Source: Picochlorum sp. 'celeri'
Taxonomy: Eukaryota; Chlorophyta; Trebouxiophyceae
Direction: 5' to 3'
DNA length: 64,000 nucleotides
NCBI GenBank assembly: GCA_010909725.1
Contig: JAACMV010000002.1
Span: forward strand, 1,330,345-1,394,344
Below the pieces are notes generated by a model, which was given only the letters and a program-made list of their open reading frames with translations, made no database searches and was not told the DNA's origin. This document shows, one piece after another, positions 10,455 to 20,740 of this stretch (position 1 is its first letter; every line of letters starts with the position of its first letter). The position numbers and the translations under genes are program-made.

Positions 10455-12569
10455 TCAAGCAGGCCTGTTGTTGAGGGCTTGGGTTCTGGCAGTTGTTCTC
10501 ATTCTGGCCAGCATCTCTGCAAGTTCCTCTTCATTGACGTCCTTATCCAAAGTAGTATCATTATCACAAAACGATTCTTGCCATTCCTGGCTGAGACAAT
10601 CATCATCTTTCCCAAATACATCCAGGACAGGTCGACAGTTGTCCAGTTCATCTCCAGCTTTACCTCTATTTGTATTCAAACATTTGAGCGGCAATTCTCC
10701 ATTCATTGACATCACTGTGGCTTCACTCTGCTTTTCTTTGCTAAAGATCTCCAAGAGGCCCGACTTCCTCCACCCACTGATGACTACATCATGTGTCAAC
10801 CTGTCCCAAGCTGTCTGCGTGATCTCAACTAATTTGGCGGAGGATACCTTGCTGACATTCAAGTGCAGGTCATGATAGGCAGTATTTTTCTTGAGAAGTT
10901 GCTCCACGCATTTATCTGCGGCGACTTCACAAAACCGTTTCTTTGCTGCTTGTTTCAAGGCCCCATTTACTGACAAATCCAGGGGCTGCAACTTCGAAGT
11001 AGTGTTTGTAGGCAAGTAGCAGAGAATGATCTTACGTCCATATTTTGCACTTAATGCTTTCCTGAATACATCGGTGCAATGAAAGGGAGCATTGTCCCAA
11101 ACCACTATGATTGGCTTTGTAGGATCTGATCGCTGTTCAGCATGCTTCATGATGATTTCCTCAAAAAACACGAGAGTAGTGTCGGAGTTCGCCCAGTGGT
11201 TGCTGGTTTGGATAAAATCAGCACTATCTGGTTTGGAATGCATCGGACAACTACCGTACTGCGGTATAGGGTCACCAAATTCATTCAGTCGCCTTACCAT
11301 TTTCTTTGTCTTTAGATCTTTCCTTTCCTTGTATTGCTTGCCCTCAAAAATGTACTGAAGTGGGAGTCTTTCGCCACTTGCTGTAATCGCACATGCAAGT
11401 GAAATCATCTGTTTGCTACCATGATCATGCGCTTCACAAGGGTAGTAGTTGTCTGTGCCACCAATCTTTCCGCTCTTACTCCACGTCTTGGACTTCCCTG
11501 CTGGATTGTACAACATGCACGTCTCATCCATGTTGTAGACATCTACTTCTGTTAGGTTGTGAAGTCGAACTAAGAACGCAAGCTGAAGAACAAGATCCTG
11601 CTGCATATCCTGCCAATTTTTTGGCAAGAATTTCGTGCAGGACGTGACAGCTTTGTATCTCCACCTCATTCTACTGGTCATAAAATTTCTGGTCCATGTC
11701 CTACTAATGCTCACCTGTCCTGGTCCATTTCCTACGAGATGTCCTTTATTTTTGGCTTTCAGGAGTTGTTTAATTATTTCTTGAGCCATTGGCAGGCTCA
11801 CCCGAGCACCGATGTCATCTCTGACTCTGGTGAGTCCATCCTCCAAATATTGCAGCGTTTCTTCATCCAGCACACATGGCCTCCCAACCTTATTTTGCCC
11901 TTCAGTTTGATGTGGACTGTCTTCCAATCTCCAAGTTTCTCTATTGACTCCAAATTTTGGATTGTTTATCCAGGAGAACAGGGTGGTTTTCCTAACATAA
12001 GTCGGCGGGTGCAACTGTTGAGCAAAACAGATTGTGTGCTTGAGTGCCTCCCTCCTCTTATTCCGTCTCAAATAGCAGTAGTGCTCCAACAAAATCCTGA
12101 TAGTCTTTTCATCAATCTTTTTGTGCTTTTTAGGTCTCTTGTGCACCACAGATGACTCTGTATCGACTGCTGGTGTTCCAATTGTCTCTTCTTGTGGAGG
12201 AAATACTCCAACTCCTCTTGTGGCATCTTTCCTCAACTCTGCTTGCACCTGCGGAGTCTGATTCTCTTGTAATTGTGAAAAATCGATACTGTCCCACGGA
12301 ATTACCTCTACGTCGCTATGTTTCCTCTTCTTCTTGGCCAGTCTCTTCGCTTGTTTTTCTTTCTCCTCCTGCCTGCGCTTTCTAGCCACTTCCTGATCTC
12401 TCAGAGATGATTCTTCGCATTTCCTCTTGAAATTCTCCCTTTTTAACCTTTGATCAGGTGTCTCGTCTGCTTTGCGGGCAGCTTGTAGACGCTCACCTCT
12501 CCTGAAGGCTCGAAAAATCGGTGCGTGTTCGAAAGTCATGGTCTGACAGGTGGCCAAACTTCTGATCAC
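10455..12569 (-). CDS. DDE_1 (pogo/Tigger/jerky-like) transposase, 704 aa, intact
   Basis: The ORF is uninterrupted. The N-terminal 90 residues are very basic (RKRRQEEKEKQAKRLAKKKRK). A helix-turn-helix/CENP-B-like region lies at about 150-300. The catalytic domain has NMDET (Asp 348), VVWDNAPFH (Asp 492) and LQPLDLSVNGALK (Asp 531), the DDD triad of the pogo/Tigger branch. An acidic tail follows residue 650. The enzyme cuts at the element's TIRs and inserts at TA. The full-length ORF together with matched TIRs suggests a young copy, but the nested repeat near the right end may affect mobility. The start was taken at the first ATG; a later Met at 11 is possible. Confidence 0.9.
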   Translation of the reverse strand: MIRSLATCQTMTFEHAPIFRAFRRGERLQAARKADETPDQRLKRENFKRKCEESSLRDQEVARKRRQEEKEKQAKRLAKKKRKHSDVEVIPWDSIDFSQLQENQTPQVQAELRKDATRGVGVFPPQEETIGTPAVDTESSVVHKRPKKHKKIDEKTIRILLEHYCYLRRNKRREALKHTICFAQQLHPPTYVRKTTLFSWINNPKFGVNRETWRLEDSPHQTEGQNKVGRPCVLDEETLQYLEDGLTRVRDDIGARVSLPMAQEIIKQLLKAKNKGHLVGNGPGQVSISRTWTRNFMTSRMRWRYKAVTSCTKFLPKNWQDMQQDLVLQLAFLVRLHNLTEVDVYNMDETCMLYNPAGKSKTWSKSGKIGGTDNYYPCEAHDHGSKQMISLACAITASGERLPLQYIFEGKQYKERKDLKTKKMVRRLNEFGDPIPQYGSCPMHSKPDSADFIQTSNHWANSDTTLVFFEEIIMKHAEQRSDPTKPIIVVWDNAPFHCTDVFRKALSAKYGRKIILCYLPTNTTSKLQPLDLSVNGALKQAAKKRFCEVAADKCVEQLLKKNTAYHDLHLNVSKVSSAKLVEITQTAWDRLTHDVVISGWRKSGLLEIFSKEKQSEATVMSMNGELPLKCLNTNRGKAGDELDNCRPVLDVFGKDDDCLSQEWQESFCDNDTTLDKDVNEEELAEMLARMRTTARTQALNNRPA

Positions 12570-12669
12570 AAGCGTGTATTTCTTGATGCGATAATCTCAT
12601 ATAATTAATAATACATATATTTATGCGGCGCATAAATGGAATAACGACAATTATCGGCCGACTTTGGTC

Positions 12670-13320
12670 AATAGGGTCTAATGGGCCATGCACAGGCCAT
12701 TGTTACCTCCTGGCCCCAGAACGCATCTCCAAGCCCCGGGACAGGTACCGCTGCAATCAGGAGAATTTCCTCCGTCTGATTACGCTTGATTCAGGGTATA
12801 TCTTTATTGCCACCCTCATCAGCACATTCAATGAGGTATTAGATGCTTATAAAGATAGCCTTTCTCCCGGGTCGGCAGCTCAGACATGTCTCCCCATCAT
12901 TCGCTGGCGAGATGCTGAGCACCGCTGGGAACTTGCCAGGTAGTTTGCTCTTCTCACCTCTTGCACTAGCTTCTTTTCCCCTCTTTCGGTTGCCTCAGAC
13001 CTCAGTTTTTCTTATTGGATAGCTACTTCTCGCTGGAAACTTGTGTTTTACGGTACTCTGGATCAAGGTCGTTTATGACAGTTTTACCTGCTAGAGTTAC
13101 TCTGACACTGGTCTCCCTCCCTGTATTAGTGGGTTGATAACAGGTGGAGTCGTATCTCGAGTTGAATCAATAGCGTAGATTTATTTGCCACTACATTTGT
13201 TTTCTCTGTTTTCTTATTTTTTCCTCTTCGCCAATGATGTCTGGAGTGGGGCCTCCGACGGACGAATTCCTCCGTCGACCGGGAACTCCCAGGCTGGTGC
13301 TGTAACCCACACTAATTAAT
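12670..13320 (+). mobile_element. Longest LINE-D-type copy, nested in the mariner element
   Basis: It shares its 3' end (GCTGTAACCCACACTAATTA) with the copy at 6667-6834 and about 400 bp with the copy at 2704. Its left part, roughly 12690-12943, encodes an ORF terminus (NQENFLRLITLDSGYIFIATL to HRWELAR, then stop) that I cannot assign to a family. The left boundary is uncertain. Three same-strand copies with different 5' ends and a common 3' part suggest target-primed reverse transcription, but no RT domain is visible in the window. Confidence 0.6.
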
Positions 13321-14525
13321 TATCTCGCTCATTCCATGAAATATTCGGGTAAAGTCGCCTATTTTCGAACGATATCGTCTCGATCAACACTCCAAAATTC
13401 GAAAACTTAGTGATACTACGGTATAAATATTTTTGACAAATTGTTTTTATGGCCCTACAATTACGTATAACTCCTCTACATACTATCGGTATTGCGCAAT
13501 TGGGGAAATCCTTTCTGTGCAGAACACGACGAGCACGCAAACCTCGACAATGCTACCGAAAATGAGCAATGTGTCCCATCCAAACCTCTATGTAAGCGTG
13601 CACAAACGTCGACTTGGCGCCTTCGCGAAATCGACTGCGTCAGCCTGTCCTCGACAGCCCTGGATGGGGGCATGTCTCCCCAAATCGGTCATCGATGCGA
13701 ACACCTGTTTTTTTCGTGCAAAAGTCAGCTTTCTCGATAGAGGACCAAATCACGCTCCACAAAGGCCAGAATAATGTCCATCAAGTATAGAATCTCACAC
13801 TATTCAGGAGGTGTCGATCGAGACCCTGCGCAAGGAGTTGGCCGAGCTCAACTGTCAAGAATGTCGTAGCGGAACGACCTTGCGGGTTCTCCTCCCGTGA
13901 GCTTGGAGCCCTCTAAAGCAGCGTAAATCAAATTTGGAGAAAAAGAAGTCATATGCAGATTGATCGATACCACGGGGCTGCTTTGAGACAATCTCTTTGA
14001 CACACCCGGCTGTGGGCAGTCATCCTTTGGTTTTCGTCTGTGAAATCCTTAAGGGAAAAGCCCGGCGGTCAGCACCACAGGAGGAAATCATTGGAGAAGG
14101 TACGAACAAACTTCCAGGGCAGGACAGGAGTCTTTCAATTTCACATCACTGGGGAAGTGGCCCAAAGCATGGTCACAACCATCACCAAGGTTGTCCTGAC
14201 CCTCAGCATGGCTGTGATGTACCTCTGGGAGAACAAATTCTGTAACAGGGCGGTGCACGTGGGACTTGGTCGTCGAAATGGAGATGGCGAGATGCTGCAC
14301 GAGGGCTTATGACTAGGCAAGCACGTCTGGGCTCAAAACAAGGTTGCAAACTTTGCAGCTGCAGCATCATTCAGATGGCTGAGCAGCCTTGAATGTTCCA
14401 TGGTGTCAACATCTGTAGAATCTTATATGTTATGCAGTGTAAGTGCGAGCTCACGAATATGAAGCAAACAAAATGGATGTCGCCACCATTGCTTGGATCA
14501 AAGGCCCCTTGATACCAGCAAGCAC

Positions 14526-14578
14526 TGCCAGTCGACTGGCAACGACGATGGCCATGGAAGGCGATCGCCTTCGCGAAG
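14526..14578. repeat. Palindrome array (14.5 kb)
   Basis: Perfect palindromes follow each other: 14526-14541 (TGCCAGTCGACTGGCA), 14548-14555 (ATGGCCAT), 14557-14572 (GAAGGCGATCGCCTTC) and 14569-14578 (CTTCGCGAAG). The words are unrelated to each other. Confidence 0.85.
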
Positions 14579-14827
14579 CCCACCTGATACAAGGCCACGC
14601 ACGACGGGCAAGACCCCTAGTCCCCTATAAAAAAATAGCGTGGAAATTTTGGACCGATGGCGTGTGAATTTTCCTGTTCCCATCAAAAGCACTCTTTAAT
14701 AGGATGCAGAAAAAGCCATCAATAGACAGTTGTAAGTCGTATTTCAAATTCTTTGATGGTCCCTAGGCTTAGTCTATGGACACCTGCATTCGCCAATACT
14801 TCCATAATCAATTAATACGATGAATTG

Positions 14828-14870
14828 TGGTCGACCAGTCGATGGGGAATTCCCCGTGTTCGAACACGTG
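14828..14870. repeat. Palindrome array (14.8 kb)
   Basis: Perfect palindromes at 14828-14837 (TGGTCGACCA), 14844-14855 (GGGGAATTCCCC), 14855-14868 (CGTGTTCGAACACG) and 14865-14870. The GTTCGAA core mimics a tRNA T-arm, but no tRNA cloverleaf surrounds it. Confidence 0.85.
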
Positions 14871-14982
14871 GACCCCAAGTTGGCGGGCACTTTCTTTGAG
14901 TCCAGCGGCAGATCTCTGCGCTCTTAGGAGATAACTCGGGGAATGAATCTATTGAAATGGAAAGAATCTGCAATAAAAGACA

Positions 14983-17172
14983 ATGAGAGTCATTATTGGA
15001 ATAATTGGGATATTGTGTGCGGTGTGCTCGACAAGAAGAGCAGAAACGGTCCAGCTCCTTTTCAGTGGACAATCAGGTGTAAACAGTACCGGGCTCGGTA
15101 CACGCGTGTCTGCCAGTGCTCAAAGACATATGGAGAGCAAAAAGCAGTGCAGAGAGTCATACACGCTCTGGTTGGATCATCTGAGAGTATCTCAAGAAGG
15201 ACTCCCTCCAGCACAAAAGGAGAAACTGCACCAAATTCAGAAACAGAAATCTTCCAACTCAGTTCAGACGACCATCAACATTGCTCAGCATAAGGATCTA
15301 CTGCAGAGATTTCAGGAACAGCTTTTATTATGGGCACTTTTGAATTCAACATCTATGGCATTCAGAACTGTGGAACATGATGCATTGAATGCTGCTTTGA
15401 AGGTGATAGGGTTCAAACATGGTCTGTCCAGAAAGTATTTGGCAAATGAGTTTCTAGAAAAGCAATATTCGAAGTTTGCGAATGATAGAAAGCAATCCCT
15501 TGACTATTATTGTCAATACCAGATATCAGCGGATTCTTGGAAGTATAGGAATGCAAATAATGGGAAGAAGCTTGTAGGAGTTACTCTGAACATGCCTGCT
15601 GGAAGTTGCCAGGTTGGTGACATTTTTCCTACAGCGGACGACAAGAGTATCATCAGACTATCTTGAAAATCAGATCTCCAGTTTAATTGACAAACTAGGG
15701 AAAACGAAGTACATTGGCTGTGTGTTTGATGGAGAGAGAGCATATTACAATGCTGGGATAAGATAAGGCTGCAAGCCAAATACCCTTGGTCCATTCACAT
15801 GACTTGCAATGCGCACATGCTTAACTTGCTTCTCAAGGATATAAGTCAAACTGATTCTTTAAAAGATGCGTTCGATAGAGGACATAAATTGGTGTTACTG
15901 TGCATCTCTAAGGAAGGCAGGTTAGCATTGAATTCCCTGCAGGAAGAAAGAAATGGCAAGCGTCTGCCACTCAGGCTGGGAGTTGAGACTCGATTTGGCT
16001 TTATGGTGCGTGAAATAGAAGATTTAGTACGTTCGAAAGATGCTATTCGAGCTCTGGCGAGTGATCAACAGTTGAGGGAGAAATTCAATTCAGCAAGCAC
16101 ATCTACAGCAGACTAAAGGGATGCATTCCGTACCATTGATGATAGGGAATTTTGGGTTTTATTAGAGCTGATCACCGAATTTTTGTCTCCAGTAGTCAAA
16201 ATGATTCATTTTATCGAGCAAGATATGGCTATGATCACCCAAATGTACTTCATTGTGCGATATTTGCACTGCAAGTTTCGCCTGCAGGACTTAGAGGCAC
16301 ACAATTTGGTTATGGACGTTCCTCCTGGAGTAATCCCTAGAGCGATTTTGTTTGATTTCGAAAAGGATATGGCGGAACAAGTTCTTAAGAGATTTTCCTA
16401 TCAGGGCAATGCCACACAAAGATCAAGCACAGCAGACCTTGGATTGTTTACTTTGGCATACTTGTTGGATTTGAGGTTCTACTGGGACTTGGGAGAGGCC
16501 AAGCGGCCAGATATTTCAGAGCTGTCCCGAAAAGACCGCGAGGAAGCGAAAAAGGCACTTTGTCAGATCTCTGATAAGGAGAATCAGCATGCGGTGTTGA
16601 ATGAGTTTGAAGAGTTGCTGCAGCATGGTCTAGGTGAGATCCCCATTGCCATTTTGACTCAGATCATCAAAATTAGCGGACCAAAGCCATCTAGAAAATC
16701 TTGCCAGTTTGAGAAAGATCATGATGTGGACAACTACTGCGTTGCAGTGATATGGAACCAACTTGGTGAGATTCACGGATTCAAATATCCCCTACTAGCA
16801 AAACGAGTTGCTCCAAATCTGTTTGCATTGCATGTGACATCCTGCAGCACTGAGAGACTCTGGTCGCGCATGAGGCACTTGTATAGGCCTCTTAGAAGTC
16901 GTTTATCTCCAGAAAAGGCAAAGAAAATGTTATTGATCAACCTAGATGACTCCTTTACAAAAAATCTTGGAAAAAGGAAAAGGTATGATGACATGGCCCA
17001 AATCCAAGAAAATGCATCTGAGTCAGACGAAGAAAATATGGGCCTTCCAGAAGATTACTTGGATGGAGTTGATCTAAATAATCTTCCAGATAACTATTTT
17101 GACTTGTCAGGATGTTTCGATGGCGAAGGAAATCTGCTTCAAGATGATGGAAGTCAAAGTGATGATGACTGA
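14983..17172 (+). pseudogene. hAT-family transposase, interrupted
   Basis: Reading through several frames gives, in order: a region with AFRTVEHDALNAALK; ISADSWKYRNANNGKKLVGV, which corresponds to the first catalytic Asp block; IGCVFDGERAYYNAG, the second; MTCNAHMLNLLLKD, the C-x2-H motif; and near the C terminus FALHVTSCSTERLWSRMRHL, the hAT dimerisation domain with its conserved Ser-Glu-Arg block. The frame breaks near 15660 and 15765, and there is a stop at 16114-16116. An acidic tail ends at 17172. I found no convincing 8-bp target duplication or TIR pair. Either decay or sequence errors could explain the breaks. Confidence 0.75.
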
Positions 17173-17320
17173 CTGTAGTAAGGGGCTTCAGATGCCCTAA
17201 GCATGGGAAGATAATTGACCGCATTCGATCTGAAGATATTGACGAACCATTGCAGTGTAATTAAACCCCACTGCGTCCAATAAGACGTGATGACAACGCG
17301 ATAACAATGATCTAAGGCAA

Positions 17321-17442
17321 GCGATAGCGTGTGACGCTATCGATCTAATCTATAATCTCCCATCAAATGTCAATTTGACCGATGATATTGATAAAATCAA
17401 GCTATCGGTCGATAGCATGTAAATTCCGGACCACGCTATCGC
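17321..17442. repeat. 122-bp MITE-like nested inverted repeat
   Basis: The ends are perfect 11-bp inverted repeats, GCGATAGCGTG (17321-17331) and CACGCTATCGC (17432-17442). Inside lie the hairpin GATAGCG-TGTGA-CGCTATC and the near-palindrome GCTATCG-GT-CGATAGC, so the GATAGC word recurs five times in alternating orientation. It stands just downstream of the hAT transposase and could be a derivative end or a small foldback element. Confidence 0.6.
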
Positions 17443-17555
17443 CCAACTCTATGAGTGACTCATGCATGAGTATGCATACTTGCGGCGGGTATATATCCAA
17501 TGCAAGAAAAATCTTTGTCCATACCACTTATCTGTATTGACTGCATGGGCATTCA

Positions 17556-18560
17556 TTATCCATGATAATCCTCAAATATTGCCTTGGCATCTGCTACGAG
17601 CGATTTCTCCAAATTTGATAGAACGGGTAGATCCCGAAAATCAGACATGATTTTTTTGCAAGATATTTTTGCTCGCATTGGTACTTCCAACAACATAGAT
17701 CCACACCAACACACAAGGTGATGCAGTCTGTACACAGTCGTGTTCTGTGCAAACAATGTGTGGTGCATTATCGGACCAGCACTCGAACCTTTAATGGCAT
17801 ACATATAGCATTTTGGCGCATCCCTCTTGTGGTACCAGTACAGTTCAGCCAGGTGCAACCATGGCTCATACCTGTATGGGCGATCCCTGGCTGCCCTCTC
17901 AAATGCATTCTCAACATCGTTAAATTCCACGACTGAGCTCGCAATCAATCCTGCTCCTTTCAAAGAATATAAAAGGTGTGAATCGTTGTTTAAATTCTTA
18001 AATGAATCTTCAAGAATGGCAGCCAGAGAGTATTTGCTCCAAAATACTTCCTCCAACCGAGGTCTTTCACCAAGGCTGATTCGCTTCACATAATGTGGCA
18101 CAGAAGCACTGACATTTACTGCATGCAGTGCCTTTGCTAAATGAAATCGTAAACTTGCATCATTTGGGCTATCTAGCAATTCTTTCTCAATAAGTTTAAT
18201 ATCATTTTCAAGACCTCTATGGTTTCTTGAATTGTGGATAGTGTACATTGAGTCTGGCAAAGTTCCAACTGAGGGCTTCTTCTTTGTCTTTATTGCTTCG
18301 TGAATGACACCTTTATAATACCATGGATGAGCTACCCTGAGGATTTTCATGTGGCTGAATGAAATTCCATGTGAGTATTCATTTATCCAATATACATCCT
18401 TGTCTAAATTTAGTTCATGCAATGTCAGGTTGTGTGATGAAACAAAAACTTGGTCGGCATCGAGTATGATCCAATATTTACACTTACTGCGTAACTTTGA
18501 TTCCCCATGCCGCAAACAAAGGTTTTGGACCTCATCCGTTCGACAGTGAGGCGTTATCAT
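17556..18560 (-). CDS. GT2-like glycosyltransferase with TPR-like tail, N-truncated
   Basis: The frame opens with CKYWIILDADQVF, the nucleotide-sugar/metal DxD site of the family, followed by HPWYYKGVIHEAI, the Y-G-vHE acceptor-side motif. A helical repeat region has the family signature AARDRPYRYEPWLHLAELYW and LFAQNTTVY. About 60-80 residues of the usual N terminus, including the start of the GT-A fold, are missing upstream of 18560. They may lie in an unrecognised exon, or the gene is broken. Similar proteins are known from bacteria, algae and giant viruses. It probably transfers a sugar onto a glycan; the substrate is unknown. Confidence 0.7.
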   Translation of the reverse strand: MITPHCRTDEVQNLCLRHGESKLRSKCKYWIILDADQVFVSSHNLTLHELNLDKDVYWINEYSHGISFSHMKILRVAHPWYYKGVIHEAIKTKKKPSVGTLPDSMYTIHNSRNHRGLENDIKLIEKELLDSPNDASLRFHLAKALHAVNVSASVPHYVKRISLGERPRLEEVFWSKYSLAAILEDSFKNLNNDSHLLYSLKGAGLIASSVVEFNDVENAFERAARDRPYRYEPWLHLAELYWYHKRDAPKCYMYAIKGSSAGPIMHHTLFAQNTTVYRLHHLVCWCGSMLLEVPMRAKISCKKIMSDFRDLPVLSNLEKSLVADAKAIFEDYHG

Positions 18561-18739
18561 ACAGAGAAGTGGCCTAGAATAAGGCCCTCAGCTCGCGGGG
18601 GGCCAGAACAAGACCCGGAAGAGGAAACACGTGATTATTAATTTATTTGGCACAATACTAGTTGTATTTAAACTTGAAATGATGTGTTTTCTCGGGCTAA
18701 CGATCACGCGTTGGTGTTGGCGCACGTGTGGCGGTAGTA

Positions 18740-20047
18740 GAGTTTACACCTGGGTTGATCTTCCACTGCAGACCAGGACCTGTGGACCCTTCAAGCATGA
18801 TGAGCCACCCCGATCAAAATGGAAACACGCACAGGATTGTCCAGCGTGATTATTACCGTCCGAAACCTGTCACAAAGACTTTGAAGCACCTGAGACGAGT
18901 TGCCAAATCTGCTGAGCACACGTTGGGAAGGAAGATGTCCACACTTCAAGGTGGGCAGTATGTGCTGTTGGTCAAAGCTCTCAGACAGAACAGGAGCGGT
19001 CAAGTGCATGGTGCGTGCCTTTTGGTGCATTGTGATACTTGTCATGGATGCATCTGAAAGAGTTTTCTTTGCTGCAGAGGTTGTGGAGATTGTGGGCTCC
19101 CCAGGTTTGAAGGAGTCTTTTGAAGCACACCTCAGTGATGTGTTGAATGACGTTCCTGCGGACAAGGACGATACCGATGTACCAACCAATCAGGTTTGTG
19201 ATCAGGTCGACAAGGACGCTACGGATGGAAATGGCACAACGGTAGAGGAGCACGTTGCATCTGATGCAGCTGAATTGGATGTGCAAATAGTTGGAGAAGA
19301 CAAGAAAGTGCCACCACCATCATCATCCTTGGCTCCATCTAGCCTTGCACTGGCGGTAGAAGATTCCCAAGATTCCATTCTAGATATTGAAGGGGCCACA
19401 GATGATGGGGAAGTCTCGTTGATGGGGTGGAATGCAGATGATGCAGGAGGAGGAGCTGAGAATGGGAATTCAGCAGCTAAGATTTCCATTGCTGCTGCGA
19501 GTCTCAAATACAACAATGACAGCGAACACGCGACGAAACAACATTATGGCGAATGGAGGTCACTGGTACATCGCGATGACCCTTTCCTCTGTTTGGTCCC
19601 ATGTGAGATTGCACATGTAGCAGTAGCATTGCAGGATCATCAGTACAATCACTTGGAAACGTACAGACAACTGGGGTTCCGTGTATCTGGTGCGTGATAT
19701 CATATTAAATAGACTACATGAACAGTAATGGACCACATCAATACATCAATTGACAATACAATTGCATCATATATCATGCAGATGCCTTGGTTGAATGGTT
19801 TGAGAGTGGAGTTGGCCATCAGGTGTGGAGGACAGTGCACTCTGAGCATGCACACGTGTTTCAACCAATGCTAACGCCAAGAAAACACGAGAATATGTCT
19901 AACACTACGAAGAGAAAGCGTGCTCGATCTACAGGCCCTGTCAAGCCAACCTGGAACAACGGTAGTAGTCACATCAAAGCATCCAAGGCCAGACAACAAC
20001 AAGCAGCCAAGACGAAAGCTATGAAAGATTCTATATGGTATGTGTAA
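18740..20047 (+). CDS. Multi-exon gene of unknown function, full copy of a repeated family
   Basis: A plausible model has an acceptor at about 18772 (TTCCACTGCAG), an exon with MSHPDQNGNTHRIVQRDYY and TLQGGQYVLLVKALRQ, an intron of about 67 nt (donor ATG|GTGCGT, acceptor GCTGCAG at about 19075), a long acidic exon to SG at about 19694, an intron ending in CATGCAG at 19781, and the last exon DALVEWFESG to the stop at 20047. The last exon is basic (KRKRARSTGP) and could carry a nuclear localisation signal. The middle is low-complexity Asp/Ser/Pro. No known domain is recognised. A truncated inverted copy lies at 2229-2706. Each copy is followed at about 250-300 bp by an inverted GGTA-word array, so gene and array probably move or duplicate together. 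Confidence 0.5.
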
Positions 20048-20339
20048 AGTAGCCAAAGTTTGCGATATAAGCACTGTCATGTGCGGAGATGAAAAGGGGC
20101 ACCCACAACCTAGGCAATGATGTGTCATGCATCCTCATATTTGACTACCACCTTTGCCTACCATTTTGTTGGTATGGATGCTTGTAATGTGGTGTTCGAG
20201 TTGAGTACCACCCAATGCATTCTATCAAACTTTTTAGTTTTTTCTTTTGAGAGTGCTACCAGATTTGAAAATGCATCTCCGAACTATCACTCCAGCAACC
20301 ATAAATGTGTCACGCAAGCCATTTCAGTTGTGACCTGTT

Positions 20340-20470
20340 AGCCTTAGTCCTACCAATTCTACCACTTTTTTGGAGAAAAGTCCCTACATTTCTATTTCGT
20401 CTATATTGTTTACGAAAACCTTTTTGAAAAAAAAGTGGTAGAAATGGTAAAAAATGGTAGAAGTGCCCAG
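20340..20470. repeat. Inverted GGTAGAA/TACCACTT word array
   Basis: The left arm has CTACCAATTCTACCACTTTT (from about 20350). The right arm has AAAAGTGGTAGAAATGGTA, then AAAAATGGTAGAAGTG (about 20430-20465). It is equivalent in place and words to the array at 1844-1973. Confidence 0.65.
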
Positions 20471-20740
20471 CTATCACACCAACTCTCCTACCGCTTTTAC
20501 TACTCTACTACTGATTCCACCGAATTTCTACTACTTTGACAAAAACATGAAGGAACCGTATGACAATATACTGGCATACATCTCCCAAAGCCTATACATC
20601 CATATACTCGGAATATCGATCGTGCTTGTATCAAAAAATTGCCGATTTTACCGATTCAACAGTCCATGCATACATCCAAGTCTGTCAAAAGATGCATGAA
20701 CATGGGCATGTTTGATATATATTGGACTATCAATGACGCA

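Larger units (their letters stand above)
10245..13421 (-). mobile_element. Tc1/mariner-superfamily transposon with TIRs and TA duplication
   Basis: The left end is CCGTAGTATCACTAA (10245-10259), and its exact reverse complement lies at 13407-13421. Imperfect similarity continues inward (CTTTCG against GTTTTCG). TA dinucleotides flank both ends (10243-10244 and 13422-13423), as expected of Tc1/mariner insertion. The element carries one long transposase ORF on the minus strand and a nested LINE-D-type copy between the transposase start and the right TIR. Without the nested insertion it would be about 2.5 kb. Confidence 0.85.
13424..14982. other. Intergenic stretch with palindrome arrays, no clear gene
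   Basis: Several short frames occur (for example 14040-14312), none recognisable. The notable content is two groups of perfect palindromes at 14526-14578 and 14828-14870, listed separately. Confidence 0.5.

Noticed and set aside
13997..14312. Short overlapping ORFs as a possible small gene
   Set aside because: No start context, splice pattern, domain or second copy supports them.
14840..14875. tRNA-like T-arm with GTTCGAA
   Set aside because: No acceptor stem, D-arm or anticodon arm can be built around it, and the motif is explained by the palindrome CGTGTTCGAACACG in an array.
14637..17437. hAT terminal inverted repeats ATAGCGTGG / CCACGCTAT
   Set aside because: Only nine bases match and no 8-bp target duplication flanks them, so chance is likely.
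2229..20470. One single 18-kb element bounded by the inverted gene copies (a polinton with long TIRs)
   Set aside because: The inverted similarity is exon-weighted and one copy is truncated at an unrelated repeat. The interior consists of independent transposons, and no polinton genes lie inside.
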